Notes: a model not told the origin generated them from the sequence alone. A stretch of DNA of 64,000 nucleotides from Chryseobacterium sp. Leaf404 (GCF_001424145.1 NZ_LMQM01000016.1:54076-118075); one strand, 5' to 3'. Positions 46,601-55,371 are shown, counted from the stretch's first letter. Made by a program: numbers and translations.

Positions 46601-47323
46601 CCTACAGTTACGTATTGTGCGATGTCTTCTACAGTTTCTGGTACTGAATACATTAATAAAGTAACAGTAACACCTTATCAAGGTACTGCATTTGTAAATA
46701 CTACAACTGGTGCACCGTACACATACTATCCAACAAATTTAGATGGTAAAGAACTTGTGCTGGTTCAGGGAACTCAAGGCAACGTTATCAAAGTTGACAA
46801 AACTTCTTCTTCAGGTACAAATACCGGTGTTGCAGTTTGGATTGATTTCAACAGAAATGGATATTTTGATGTAAACGAAAAAATCATGTCTAACGGACCA
46901 AATAATGCAGATACGGCGAGTGCAGCCTTTACAGTTCCAGATGATGCTTTCGTAAGTATGACAGACTACAAATATGTAGTAATGAGAGTGGCTATGCAGA
47001 AAGACGGTATCCCTGTAAACTGTACCAACTTCCAGAATGGAGAGGTAGAAGATTACAAAGTGAGAATAGTTAAGCAGGCTGTAGTAAATCCACTCAATCA
47101 AACTGATATAATGATTTACCCTAACCCGGTAAGCACAATCCTGAACGTGAAAAACATTAGCAAGAAAGCTAATTACAAAATCTACAGTTCAGCAGGTCAG
47201 TTAGTTTCTGATGGATTAATCCTGAACAACAAGATTGACGTTAGCAGATTAATCAACGGTTTATACGTGATTGAATTGGTTGACGGTGATAAAACTGTTC
47301 AGAAGAAATTCATTAAAGAATAA
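43688..47323 (+). CDS. Large secreted FN3/GEVED protein with T9SS signal
   Basis: 1211 residues, adhesin-like. Signal peptide 1-18. Jelly-roll-type domain 20-177, FN3 182-277, second jelly-roll domain about 285-450, FN3 454-548. A GEVED-like domain is at 551-690, with its motif changed to GSYVDYTF. Three FN3 domains follow (694-780, 783-877, 881-970), then a typical GEVED domain 976-1126 with GEVEDYKV. The T9SS type A signal is at 1141-1211 (IYPNPVSTILNV start, KFIKE end). No protease motif is visible. The FN3 copies at 182 and 454 share the TPAPxNGYDVYY segment and look like an internal duplication. Probably a surface or matrix protein. Confidence 0.85.
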   Translation: MKKILLLFSLILAFFTNAQVNYSQDWTATGLSNWTTTSSVFSRIATAGQICGTTGGTIRGNRYSGNEGDFTSPNIPGNNQGLVTMSFDYKVTIWSAGTVATTLPNLGTIDVQYASNAGGPWTTAYTVNSTNHVVANTCATRTVTFSPNAGNLFVRFYVKSAASGDNYYYFDNVTMTQGAAPTCLAPSAITLVNVAATTANISWTAPTPAPVNGYDVYYNTTGVAPTGATILNATNSVQSTTNTATISALTPITTYYVWVRAKCAAGDMSTWTPMPAFMTLCVPVTVLPWTENFDAMTTLGAAILPPCWKNVTGTSAWTSSNAVSSTTSPGPRSTPNYVRIQYGNTNASQLWSPGFALTAGVTYEYSFYYHTGGTGSSQIGYTGNVLVNTSQSATGATNLGGFITATQGTSAYTQYKVYFTPTVSANYNFAVNVSSNFTPWYLGVDDFKLRVAPTCLDVQGLAITNTTTTSTTVQWTVPTPAPANGYDVYYTTNPATPLATVTPQFSGVAGPSQLIGGLTPSTTYYIWVRARCSATDIGDWTGPLQIYTNYCLPTGGSSSTTYYLNNITTTTGFTNIAYTATSYNAYVNNSAQSFSVLPGASVNVNLGATSGTHYFHAWIDWNNDLVLDPLTEIVYSSTSYQASAQFTISSVGRPSGSYRIRFAQSYIGAVTPCGPAAYGSYVDYTFIIRPCSVVAPTNVTVTGITQNAATVNWTASANNLVYRVYWRLAGDPTWPNSSPLINAPTTTYNITGLQPAKAYEVKVVAVCNTNEGTAPTVTFTTTCDPTPPNVVVSNITSTSALATWNPLVASANYEIRWRVVGTPGWFTPQPPGTPQPPQNSYLMQNLESFKTYEVQVRSICVGASTGNPWSNPQVFTTIRVCSIPPPGLTITQLNPTSAEVTWEPYTGTGATNSYILRYRKVGIPSWTTINVNNANTYTITGLLELTKYEMQVANVCTGTPGNFTPLYYFTTPTVTYCAMSSTVSGTEYINKVTVTPYQGTAFVNTTTGAPYTYYPTNLDGKELVLVQGTQGNVIKVDKTSSSGTNTGVAVWIDFNRNGYFDVNEKIMSNGPNNADTASAAFTVPDDAFVSMTDYKYVVMRVAMQKDGIPVNCTNFQNGEVEDYKVRIVKQAVVNPLNQTDIMIYPNPVSTILNVKNISKKANYKIYSSAGQLVSDGLILNNKIDVSRLINGLYVIELVDGDKTVQKKFIKE

Positions 47324-47343
47324 TTAATCACTTATTTAAATAG

Positions 47344-47376
47344 AATAAGCTCTCAGAAATGAGAGCTTATTTTTTG
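47344..47376 (+). terminator. Terminator after FN3/GEVED gene
   Basis: An 11-bp perfect stem AATAAGCTCTC/GAGAGCTTATT with a short loop, followed by T residues. Confidence 0.9.
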
Positions 47377-47479
47377 TGGTAAAAGTTCCAACGGAACGCC
47401 TTGACAAAAGCTTGGATGCAATCTCCTATCAATAGAAACGTTGATTATTGTATCTATAAGATGAATTTATTTATAAACA

Positions 47480-47509
47480 AAATCCCACTGAAAAGTTTCA
47501 GCGGGATTT
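47480..47509 (-). terminator. Terminator after coaE
   Basis: A stem AAATCCC.CTGAAA/TTTCAG.GGGATTT with one mismatch, just downstream of the coaE stop at 47514. The minus-strand continuation is T-poor but U-rich enough after a few bases. Confidence 0.7.
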
Positions 47510-47513
47510 CTCT

Positions 47514-48149
47514 TTATTCAATGTCAAAAATAACTTTTTCAGTTTGATCTTTTAAGTCATCTAAATTGGTGTTGTTGTAAATGACACAATCAGCAAGTTT
47601 TATTTTTTCTTTTTCCGGCATTTGTTTTTCCATAACCGACTGTACTTCACGATATGTTTTTCCGTCCCTATCCATCACCCTTTTGATTCGAATGTTGTCT
47701 TCGGCAGTTACTAAAATCGAGCGGTAACATTGTTTGTTTAATTTTAATTCAAACAGTAAAGCCGTCTCTTTGAATACCAGATATTTTTCCTGTTTCTTTA
47801 CCCAATCTTCAAAATCAATGCGTACTGCAGGATGAATGATTTCATTAAGAGCCTGAAGCAACTCACTGTCATTAAAAACCATTTCTGATACAAACTTGCG
47901 GTCGTACAGTCCTTTTTCATTGTAGGATTGCGGACCGAGAAGTGCTTTGATTTTTAATTTTAATTCTTCGTTATCGTTCACAATCTCTTTAGCACGGTCA
48001 TCTGAATAATAGACAGGAAATCCACACTCTTCAATGAATTTTGCCACAGTGGTTTTTCCGGAACCAATGCCTCCCGTCAGACCAATGATTTTGGATGTCG
48101 ATAAGGGATCGGGTTCTGCATTTTGAGCTTCTGAATGTAATTCTTCCAT
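47514..48149 (-). CDS. coaE: Dephospho-CoA kinase
   Basis: 211 residues. The P-loop GGIGSGKTT is at 26-34 after a 20-residue acidic N-terminal extension. The CoA-binding region VYYSDDRAKEIV and the lid motif RIKRVMDRDG are typical. It phosphorylates the ribose 3'-hydroxyl of dephospho-CoA, the last step of CoA synthesis. The ATG lies 6 bases after the MBL hydrolase stop, so the pair is an operon. In many Bacteroidota coaE is found in the nusB-yajC cluster; here it is about 42 kb away. Confidence 0.93.
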   Translation of the reverse strand: MEELHSEAQNAEPDPLSTSKIIGLTGGIGSGKTTVAKFIEECGFPVYYSDDRAKEIVNDNEELKLKIKALLGPQSYNEKGLYDRKFVSEMVFNDSELLQALNEIIHPAVRIDFEDWVKKQEKYLVFKETALLFELKLNKQCYRSILVTAEDNIRIKRVMDRDGKTYREVQSVMEKQMPEKEKIKLADCVIYNNTNLDDLKDQTEKVIFDIE

Positions 48150-48155
48150 AGTATT

Positions 48156-49022
48156 TTAATATCCAAAAACATCATTAAAAGTAAACGTTTCATCAAGACG
48201 AACCCCTTTTTCAGTCATTTTTAAACTTGCCAATTCGTGGTGAGCGTCGTGTTCGAAAAACAGAAGATAATCATTATCCACGCATTGTTTCAAAAACTTA
48301 GCCTTTTCCTCAACCGTCAGTAAAGGTCTTGTATCGTAACCCATCACATAAACCTGCGGAATATGTCCCGTTGTAGGAATCAAATCCGCCGCAAAAACAA
48401 TAGTTTTATCCTGATACTGAATGACAGGAAGCATCTGTTTTTCGGTGTGCCCGTCCACAAAAATAACATCCATTTTCAAATCCGGTGCGAAACCGTAATT
48501 CCCGTTGGTTGGGAGCGGTAAAAAATTCAACTGTCCACTTTCCTGAATAGGTAAAATATTTTCCTTCAAAAAGCTTGCTTTCTCTCTTGGGTTAGGCTCG
48601 GTTGCCCATAGCCAGTGGTTTTCATTCGTCCAGAACTGTGCATTTTTGAAGGCCGGTCTGTAGCCTGATCTGTCATCATTCCATTCAATGGCACCACCGC
48701 AGTGATCGAAGTGAAGATGGGTAAGAAAAACATCAGTAATGTCTTCCTTCACGAAACCGTACTTCTTCAGATTTTTATCCAAAGTATCGTCGCCCCAAAG
48801 CGAATAGTGACCGAAAAATTTATCGTCCTGCTTATTTCCCAAACCGCAATCAATTAAAATTAATTTTTTGCCGTCTTCCACAAGCAGAGATCTTGTTCCG
48901 AGTTCAATTAAATTTCTTTCGTCTGCAGGATTGGTTTTCTCCCACAAACTCTTTGGGACGACCCCAAACATCGCTCCACCGTCGAGCTTAAATTTTCCGC
49001 ATTGAATTGGATATAGTTTCAT
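48156..49022 (-). CDS. MBL-fold metallo-hydrolase
   Basis: 288 residues of the metallo-beta-lactamase superfamily. The metal-binding THLHFDHCGG gives H102, H104, D106 and H107. Further ligand candidates are H of VDGHTEKQ, D of FAADLIP and H near FFEHDAHHE. The overall pattern (KFKLDGGAMFGVVPK start) resembles the N-acyl-homoserine-lactonase/YtnP-like group. The substrate is unverified and need not be a lactone. No signal peptide. It is the first gene of a two-gene operon with coaE. Confidence 0.82.
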   Translation of the reverse strand: MKLYPIQCGKFKLDGGAMFGVVPKSLWEKTNPADERNLIELGTRSLLVEDGKKLILIDCGLGNKQDDKFFGHYSLWGDDTLDKNLKKYGFVKEDITDVFLTHLHFDHCGGAIEWNDDRSGYRPAFKNAQFWTNENHWLWATEPNPREKASFLKENILPIQESGQLNFLPLPTNGNYGFAPDLKMDVIFVDGHTEKQMLPVIQYQDKTIVFAADLIPTTGHIPQVYVMGYDTRPLLTVEEKAKFLKQCVDNDYLLFFEHDAHHELASLKMTEKGVRLDETFTFNDVFGY

Positions 49023-49132
49023 ATAAGTTTATTATTTTATGTTATTGATTTTAAATTATGGTGCTGCAGTAATATTGAATGAATTTCCAATTTTTTAAGT
49101 TAAAAGAATGAGCACATCAAAATCTTTTTCCT

Positions 49133-50155
49133 TTAAAAAAGTTCCCCCGGATTTCTCGGCACAGCAATATTCAAATGTTTATAAGCCTTTTCCGTCACTT
49201 CTCTTCCTCTCGGAGTTCTGATGATAAAACCTTCCTGAATCAAAAACGGTTCATACACTTCTTCCAGCGTTTCAGGGTTTTCTGCGATGGATGTTGCCAA
49301 AGCTGAAATTCCTACAGGCTTTCCTCTGAAGTTTTCAATCATCACACGCATGATTTTATTGTCCATTTCATCCAGTCCAAATTCATCAACGTTCAGAGAA
49401 TTCAGGGCATATTTTGTGATTTCAATTTCAATTTCACCGTCACCTTTGATTTCAGCGAAATCACGTACTCTCCGCAGTAAAGCGTTGGCAATTCTAGGTG
49501 TTCCGCGGCTCCTTCTTGCAATTTCTATTGCGGCATCCTCATAAATTTTCACACCTAAAACTCGTGCACTTCTGATGATAATCATTGACAACAGTTCAAT
49601 CGTGTAATATTCCAGTCTGCTTTGAATACCGAATCTTGCCAGCATCGGCTTGGTCAGCATTCCGCTTCTGGTCGTTGCTCCTACTAAGGTAAAAGGATTC
49701 AGACCGATCTGAACACTTCTCGCATTCGGGCCACTTTCGAGCATGATGTCAATTTTATAATCTTCCATCGCAGAATAGAGATATTCTTCTACAACAGGCG
49801 ACAGTCTGTGAATTTCATCGATGAAAAGCACATCGTTTTCCTCAAGATTCGTCAGTAAGCCGGCTAAACTTCCTGGCTTATCCAAAACAGGACCTGAAGT
49901 GATTTTGCAGCCAACTCCCAATTCATTGGCGATAATATTCGCCAATGTGGTTTTTCCCAAACCGGGCGGCCCATGTAAAAGCACGTGATCGAGAGCACCG
50001 CCACGTCTCTTGGCAGCGCTGACGAAAACTTCAAGATTCTCCAGTGTTTTTCGCTGTCCTGCGAAATCTTTAAAGCTCTGCGGACGAATCTGTTCTTCCT
50101 GCATCAGCTCCTCATTGGAGTAATTGTCTTTGTCTGGATGTAAAAAATCGGGCAT
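49133..50155 (-). CDS. ruvB: Holliday junction branch-migration helicase RuvB
   Basis: 340 residues from the ATG at 50155. A TTG at 50203 would add 16 residues but lies upstream of the promoter. Walker [10 protein letters not shown], Walker B FIDEIHRL, sensor/arginine-finger region [18 protein letters not shown] and the winged-helix C-terminus with FIIRTPRGR are all present. It drives branch migration with RuvA. ruvA and ruvC are not in the window. The promoter is -7 TATCTTTA (50183-50176) and -33 TTTG (50204-50201). Confidence 0.95.
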   Translation of the reverse strand: MPDFLHPDKDNYSNEELMQEEQIRPQSFKDFAGQRKTLENLEVFVSAAKRRGGALDHVLLHGPPGLGKTTLANIIANELGVGCKITSGPVLDKPGSLAGLLTNLEENDVLFIDEIHRLSPVVEEYLYSAMEDYKIDIMLESGPNARSVQIGLNPFTLVGATTRSGMLTKPMLARFGIQSRLEYYTIELLSMIIIRSARVLGVKIYEDAAIEIARRSRGTPRIANALLRRVRDFAEIKGDGEIEIEITKYALNSLNVDEFGLDEMDNKIMRVMIENFRGKPVGISALATSIAENPETLEEVYEPFLIQEGFIIRTPRGREVTEKAYKHLNIAVPRNPGELF

Positions 50156-50175
50156 TAATTCAGTTTCATTTACCG

Positions 50176-50204
50176 TAAAGATAACAATTTTAGGTTTAGG
50201 CAAA
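50176..50204 (-). promoter_or_regulatory. Promoter of ruvB
   Basis: -33 TTTG (50204-50201), 17-base spacer, -7 TATCTTTA (50183-50176, one mismatch to TAnnTTTG). It predicts transcription from about 50170 and so supports the ATG at 50155. Confidence 0.55.
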
Positions 50205-50347
50205 GGTTGAGATGGTATAAATTTTCGCCAAATCCAAAGTTTGGAATCCGGACTGTTTTACATTAAACCAATTGATATATTTTAAGTATTTTTGAAATGA
50301 AAATTGATGAGTTGCGCTTTTCAGCCTTAATCTCAACCTTAACCTAA
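50190..50347. repeat. Inverted repeat across the ruvB-hutI divergent region
   Basis: AAGGTTGAGAT (50203-50213) and its exact complement ATCTCAACCTT (50330-50340) are 116 bases apart. Each is extended outward by TTAGGTT (50190-50196) and AACCTAA (50341-50347), with six extra bases on the left arm. The arms lie at the ruvB promoter and just before the hutI ATG. Confidence 0.6.
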
Positions 50348-50353
50348 TTTTTA

Positions 50354-51580
50354 ATGAAACTAATTGGCCCTTTCAGGCAGGTCGTTACACTTGCCAATCT
50401 CCCTTTAAGAGGAAAAATTTCAGACGAACAGCTCGAAATTATTGTGGATGGCGGAATTTTAATTCAAAACAATATGATCCGGCAGGTAGGAAATTTTGAA
50501 ACGTTAAAATCTGAAAATCTAAATATCGAAATTGAAACTGTCGAAGGCGTACAAATCGCGCTTCCCGCTTTTGTTGATTCCCACACGCACATCTGCTTCG
50601 GCGGAAACCGTGCCAATGATTTTGCCATGAGGAATGCCGGGAAAACATATCTCGAAATTGCCGAAAGTGGAGGCGGAATCTGGAGTTCTGTTCAACATAC
50701 AAGACAGGCCTCTGAAGAAGAATTACTCAGAACGCTTTTGGAGAGAATTGATTTTTTAATTTCTCTTGGAATTACAACGATTGAAGTAAAAAGCGGTTAC
50801 GGTTTAGATGTAGAAAACGAACTGAAAATGCTTCGGATCATTAAAAAAGCACAGCAGCAGACAAAAGCGACTTTAGTTCCAACCTGTCTTTCAGCTCATT
50901 TAAAACCAAGAGATTTTGAGGGAACAAACGAAGAATATTTAAATTATATTTTAACCGAAATTTTACCAAAAATAAAGGAGGAAAAACTGGCAGACCGCGT
51001 CGATATTTTTATCGAAAAATCAGCATTTCAGCCGGAAGAAAGTAAAGAGTTTTTACTTAAAACTAAAGATTTAGGTTTTGAAATTACCGTTCATGCTGAC
51101 CAATTTACGCCGGGAAGTTCGAGAATCGCTGTGGAAGTTGGAGCAAAATCTGCAGACCATTTGGAAGCCACAATCGATGAGGATATTGAGTTTTTGGCAA
51201 ACTCAGATACAGTTGCAACAGCTTTACCTGGTGCAAGTTTAGGTTTAGGAGAAAAATTTACTCCTGCAAGAAAATTACTGGATGCCGGATCAATTGTCGC
51301 CATTGCAAGCGACTGGAATCCCGGTTCAGCGCCGATGGGAAATCTGATTACACAGGCTTCCATCTTAGCAACATTCGAAAAACTGACGACAGCTGAGGTC
51401 TTGGCAGGAATGACTTTCCGCTCAGCTTTTGCATTGAGTTTGGAAGACAGAGGAATATTGAAAGAAGATATGAAAGCTGATTTGGTTACCTTTAAAACAG
51501 ATAATTTCCAGAATGTACTGTACAATCAGGGAAGTCTGAAGGCAGAAAATGTTTACATTGACGGTGAAAAAATAAAATAA
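50354..51580 (+). CDS. hutI: Imidazolonepropionase
   Basis: 408 residues of the amidohydrolase superfamily. Metal-binding HTHICFGG supplies H77 and H79. Later HADQFTPGSS and SDWNPGSAPMGNL complete the site. It converts 4-imidazolone-5-propanoate to N-formimidoyl-L-glutamate, the third step of histidine degradation. It is the first gene of hutI-DUF695-hutG; the next ATG is 1 base after the stop. A TAnnTTTG box TATTTTTG is at 50287-50294. Confidence 0.95.
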   Translation: MKLIGPFRQVVTLANLPLRGKISDEQLEIIVDGGILIQNNMIRQVGNFETLKSENLNIEIETVEGVQIALPAFVDSHTHICFGGNRANDFAMRNAGKTYLEIAESGGGIWSSVQHTRQASEEELLRTLLERIDFLISLGITTIEVKSGYGLDVENELKMLRIIKKAQQQTKATLVPTCLSAHLKPRDFEGTNEEYLNYILTEILPKIKEEKLADRVDIFIEKSAFQPEESKEFLLKTKDLGFEITVHADQFTPGSSRIAVEVGAKSADHLEATIDEDIEFLANSDTVATALPGASLGLGEKFTPARKLLDAGSIVAIASDWNPGSAPMGNLITQASILATFEKLTTAEVLAGMTFRSAFALSLEDRGILKEDMKADLVTFKTDNFQNVLYNQGSLKAENVYIDGEKIK

Positions 51581-51581
51581 A

Positions 51582-52688
51582 ATGGGGATTTTCAATAAAG
51601 TTTTCGGAAAGAAAGAGAAAAACGGGGAAGTCGAAATCAGGAATTATAAAGATTTTTGGGATTGGTTTTTAACGAAAGAAAAGGATTTTTATGAAGTCAT
51701 TAAAAATCATAAAAACATAGAGAAAGATTTTTTTGATGAAATTTCGCCTAAACTGAAACAGCTTAATGAAGGTTATTATTTTCTGTGCGGAATGAGTGAT
51801 GATGCAGTTGCAGAATTAATAATTACAGCAGATGGAGATATCAAAAATATTGTTTTTGCAGAGGAAATTATCGCTGAAGCACCAAAGCTGGAACACTGGA
51901 AATTCACAGCACTGAAACCCGAAATGAATCTCGACCACGGAATTAAAATGGATGGAAGAGATTTTTCGCAGGATAATATTTTTTTCTATTCCAATAAAAT
52001 CGAAGGATATCCCGACGAGATTGATGTAACTTTTGTTTATGAAGGCTTAACTGAAGAAAACAAAAACGACTGCGTAACCGGAGTCTGTATTTTTCTGGAT
52101 AATTTTCTGGGCGAGCTCAATTTTGCAACGCAAATCGACACGTTTAACGTCATCGGTAAAGATGAGGCTGAAGCTCAGCTTGTGCCTGTTTCCAAATTAA
52201 AAGATTTTTTATCGTGGAGGGAGAGAGAATTTATTGAAAAATATAAAAACCTCAAAGATATCGGTGACGAAGATGCTTACTCGGTTTTGGAAGCCGTCCT
52301 TAATAACGGATTACCGTTGATTGCCACAGTAAATACCACTGCACTGAACTACGAGTCCAAAGCATCCTACCCTTGGATTTCTACTCTGAAAATTGAATAT
52401 AACGGAAATGAGAACAACGGCCTTCCTGAAAGCAGCGATTATGAAAAGCTGGACAGTATCGAGGAAAGTGCTTATCAAAGCCTTAAAGATGAAGGTGGAA
52501 GCGTTTACATCGGGAGAGAAAGTGCCAATAATATAAGAGAGATTTATTTTGCAAGCAAAGATTTCAGAAAAGTGTCAAAGGTTTTGCAAAACATCATAAA
52601 AAACCATCCTGAATACAAAATGTCACTCGAAATATACAAGGATAAATACTGGCAGAGTTTTGAACGCTATAATGTAAATCAAAATTAA
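51582..52688 (+). CDS. DUF695-type protein within the hut operon
   Basis: 368 residues, no signal or membrane helix. The N-terminal 210 residues (KDFWDWFLTKEKDFYEVI) are of a type I do not recognise beyond similar Bacteroidota proteins. From about residue 210 the sequence (DFLSWREREFIEKYKNL, GLPLIATVNTTALNYESKASYPW) fits DUF695. Function unknown. It lies between hutI (1-base gap) and hutG (5-base gap), so it is surely co-transcribed with histidine degradation genes. Confidence 0.75.
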   Translation: MGIFNKVFGKKEKNGEVEIRNYKDFWDWFLTKEKDFYEVIKNHKNIEKDFFDEISPKLKQLNEGYYFLCGMSDDAVAELIITADGDIKNIVFAEEIIAEAPKLEHWKFTALKPEMNLDHGIKMDGRDFSQDNIFFYSNKIEGYPDEIDVTFVYEGLTEENKNDCVTGVCIFLDNFLGELNFATQIDTFNVIGKDEAEAQLVPVSKLKDFLSWREREFIEKYKNLKDIGDEDAYSVLEAVLNNGLPLIATVNTTALNYESKASYPWISTLKIEYNGNENNGLPESSDYEKLDSIEESAYQSLKDEGGSVYIGRESANNIREIYFASKDFRKVSKVLQNIIKNHPEYKMSLEIYKDKYWQSFERYNVNQN

Positions 52689-52693
52689 ATAAA

Positions 52694-53608
52694 ATGATTT
52701 GGCAGGGAAGGAATGACGGTGATGAATTATTGCATCATAGAATATTTCAGAGAGTAAAAGAGGAATGTAATTACGATTCTGTTTCAACTAATGATTTCGT
52801 TTTACACGGATTCGCCGTTGACGAGGGCGTTCGCAGAAATAAAGGAAGACAGGGTGCGAAAGATGCGCCGGATGTCATCCGAAAAAACATGTCTAATTTT
52901 CCGGTGATCCGTCCGGATTTTTCACTGCTGGATTTTGGAAATATTACCTGTGAAGACGGAAATCTCGAAAATACACAGAACGAGCTGGCAAAAGGTGTTT
53001 CAAAAGTGTTATTGAAAGGCGGCAAATCTTTGGTTATCGGTGGCGGTCATGAAGTAACTTTTGCCCATTACCGCGGTGTAAAAACGGCTTATCAGGAACA
53101 GAAAGTAGGAATTATTAATTTTGATGCCCATTTCGATAACAGACAACCCGAAAACGGAGTGGGAGCAAGCTCAGGAACCGGTTTTTGGCAAATTGCACAG
53201 GAAGGAGAAATCAATTCTCTTCATATCGGCATACAGAGAAATTCAAATACATTGAAACTTTTCGATACCGCTCATCATTTCGGAATGAAATACATCCTTG
53301 CAGATGAATTATTTTTTGAAAATATTCCGTCGGTTCTCGAAAGAATTAAAGAACTGATGGATTCTGTAGACGTTTTGTATGTAACAATTTGCATGGATGT
53401 TTTCAATGCTTCAATTGCTCCCGGAGTTTCCGCGGCTGCGTACAACGGTATCTTTGCTGATGCTGCTTTTATGAATATTTACAGACACGTTCTGAAAAAT
53501 AAGAAGCTGGTAGCGCTCGATATCGCAGAGGTGAATCCGCATTTTGATATTCAGGAACGTACGGCAAGATTGGCTGCGGGTCTGGCTAATGAGTGGTTTA
53601 TGATTTGA
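52694..53608 (+). CDS. hutG: Formimidoylglutamase
   Basis: 304 residues of the arginase/ureohydrolase family. Manganese-binding motifs are GGGHEVTFAHYRG, NFDAHFDNR and the late CMDVFNASIAPGVSAAAYNG. It hydrolyses N-formimidoyl-glutamate to glutamate and formamide, following HutI, in line with the operon. It uses the direct HutG route; no formiminotransferase is in the window. No terminator is evident after it. Confidence 0.93.
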   Translation: MIWQGRNDGDELLHHRIFQRVKEECNYDSVSTNDFVLHGFAVDEGVRRNKGRQGAKDAPDVIRKNMSNFPVIRPDFSLLDFGNITCEDGNLENTQNELAKGVSKVLLKGGKSLVIGGGHEVTFAHYRGVKTAYQEQKVGIINFDAHFDNRQPENGVGASSGTGFWQIAQEGEINSLHIGIQRNSNTLKLFDTAHHFGMKYILADELFFENIPSVLERIKELMDSVDVLYVTICMDVFNASIAPGVSAAAYNGIFADAAFMNIYRHVLKNKKLVALDIAEVNPHFDIQERTARLAAGLANEWFMI

Positions 53609-53866
53609 TGATACTTTCGATTGCTGATTGAGAAGATTGACAGTCATAGAAAAATCTGCTAAATTATCACAATCTGCGTGAGATTTTAATAGGATTCAGT
53701 CAGACAGTTTTCATTGAAAGTTTTAATTATTTTAACCTTAATAAATACAATTCATAGAATTTATCAGTAATAATAAAAGTTATAAGGAACAAAATTTGTT
53801 GCCTTAAAAATGCTTTATCCAAAAGCAGAAGATTCTGAACCGAATCTTTAAAAATGGAAATCTAAC

Positions 53867-55159
53867 ATGGAAAATTTAATAGAAAACAAGCTTCTAAAAG
53901 CTGACAAAGCTTTTCAGGAATGGAAAAAAGTTCCGTTTGAAGAAAAGCAGAAACTCATTGCAAAAGCTGCAGAAATTTTTAAATCAAAATCTGATATTTT
54001 CGGCGAAATCATTACTAGTGAAATGAATAAGCCCATTTCTCAATCTGTTGCAGAGGTTGAAAAGTGTGCATTAATGATGAATTATTATGCGGAAGCAGAA
54101 AACATTTTAAATCCGGAGAAAATTGATTCCGAATACAGTATTTCAGAAATTCAGTACGTTCCCAAAGGTGTCATTCTCGGTGTGATGCCGTGGAATTTTC
54201 CTTTCTGGCAGGTTTTGAGATTTGCAACACCTGCTATTTTAGCTGGAAATACTGTGGTTTTAAAACATGCCTCAATCTGTTTCGGTAGCGGAAATGAAAT
54301 TGAAAAAGTTTTTATTGACGCCGGTTTTCCGGAAGGCGTTTTCCAGAATCTTGAAATTGGTCACAAAGAAGTTCAGGAAGTTTTGGAACATAAAACCATT
54401 CAGGGTGTAAGTCTTACCGGAAGCGAAAAAGCAGGAGCAGAAATTGCCGCAATCGCCGGAAAAAATATCAAAAAATCTTTATTGGAATTAGGTGGAAGCG
54501 ATGCTTTTATAGTTTTGGATGATGCCGATTTGGATGCAGCTGCAAAAGTTGGGGCGTTGGCAAGACTTCAGAATTGCGGACAAACCTGTGTCGCTGCGAA
54601 AAGATTTATTATTCAGAGAGCTGTTGAATTTGATTTTTTACCAAAATTCATCGAAGAATACAAAAAATATGTACCTGCCGATCCTAAATTGAAGGAAACA
54701 AAATTAGGTGGAATGGCAAGACCCGATCTGGCGGATGATTTGGAAAAACAATATCAAAAAGCATTGGATAATGGTGCAGAAGCAATTCTTCCATTGGAAA
54801 GAATTTCTCAAAATGAATTTAATCCAGGGCTGATAAGAGTGGAAGAAGGCAATCCGATTTTGCAGGAAGAATTATTTGGTCCTTTAGGAATGATTATGAT
54901 TGCTGAAAATGATGATGAAGCACTGGAAATGGCTAATAATATTCCGTTTGGTTTGTCTAATTCTGTGTGGACAACTGACAAAAAGAGACAGCAGTTTTTC
55001 ATCGAAGGATTAGAATCGGGAACGGTCAACATCAACAGAATGACGAGTTCAGATCCCCGTTTTCCATTCGGCGGAACAAAAACATCAGGCTACGGAACCG
55101 AACTTTCTTTACATGCTTTGAAAGAATTTGTAAATATTAAAACAATTATAGGAAAATAA
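53867..55159 (+). CDS. NAD(P)-dependent aldehyde dehydrogenase, succinate-semialdehyde type
   Basis: 430 residues, shorter than typical ALDHs because the N-terminal segment is reduced, as in the short SSADH/GabD-like group. GVMPWNFPFWQ marks the Rossmann entry. The general base is E207 of LELGGS and the nucleophile C241 of CGQTCVAAKR. C-terminal PFGGTKTSGYG is typical. Likely converts succinic semialdehyde (or a similar aldehyde) to the acid. The 258 bases upstream include AATCTGC-type short repeats but no clear promoter. Confidence 0.85.
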   Translation: MENLIENKLLKADKAFQEWKKVPFEEKQKLIAKAAEIFKSKSDIFGEIITSEMNKPISQSVAEVEKCALMMNYYAEAENILNPEKIDSEYSISEIQYVPKGVILGVMPWNFPFWQVLRFATPAILAGNTVVLKHASICFGSGNEIEKVFIDAGFPEGVFQNLEIGHKEVQEVLEHKTIQGVSLTGSEKAGAEIAAIAGKNIKKSLLELGGSDAFIVLDDADLDAAAKVGALARLQNCGQTCVAAKRFIIQRAVEFDFLPKFIEEYKKYVPADPKLKETKLGGMARPDLADDLEKQYQKALDNGAEAILPLERISQNEFNPGLIRVEEGNPILQEELFGPLGMIMIAENDDEALEMANNIPFGLSNSVWTTDKKRQQFFIEGLESGTVNINRMTSSDPRFPFGGTKTSGYGTELSLHALKEFVNIKTIIGK

Positions 55160-55338
55160 AATCTCTTGCTTTTAAATTTAAACCATTAAGATTTGTAAGT
55201 GAAAGAGATTGGTTAAAAATCAATGATTGATTTAAGCGCATCGCTTAATTATTTTATCTTGGTAACTATACAAATCTCTATCAAAAATTACTTAACAACT
55301 CAATGTCATTAATGGTTCAAAATTGAATCCTAAAATCA

Positions 55339-55371
55339 AAATCTCCCGAAAATTCCGGGAGATTTTTTTAG
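55339..55371. terminator. Bidirectional terminator
   Basis: A perfect 10-bp stem AAATCTCCCG/CGGGAGATTT-type hairpin with T runs on both strands, lying between the convergent aldehyde dehydrogenase and RND genes. Confidence 0.88.

Noticed and set aside
47391..47460. A segment with AACGG and short mirrored TCAA/TTGA motifs between the FN3 gene and coaE
   Set aside because: It looks like intergenic repeat debris, but I found no second copy or clear fold in the window.
50297..50347. A 16-residue frame just before hutI
   Set aside because: It has no His codons that would suit attenuation and is largely made of the inverted-repeat arm.
55190..55245. Palindrome AAGCGCATCGCTT and short A/T repeats after the aldehyde dehydrogenase gene
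   Set aside because: The stem is only 5 bp and no T run follows; the real terminator is the strong hairpin at 55339-55371.
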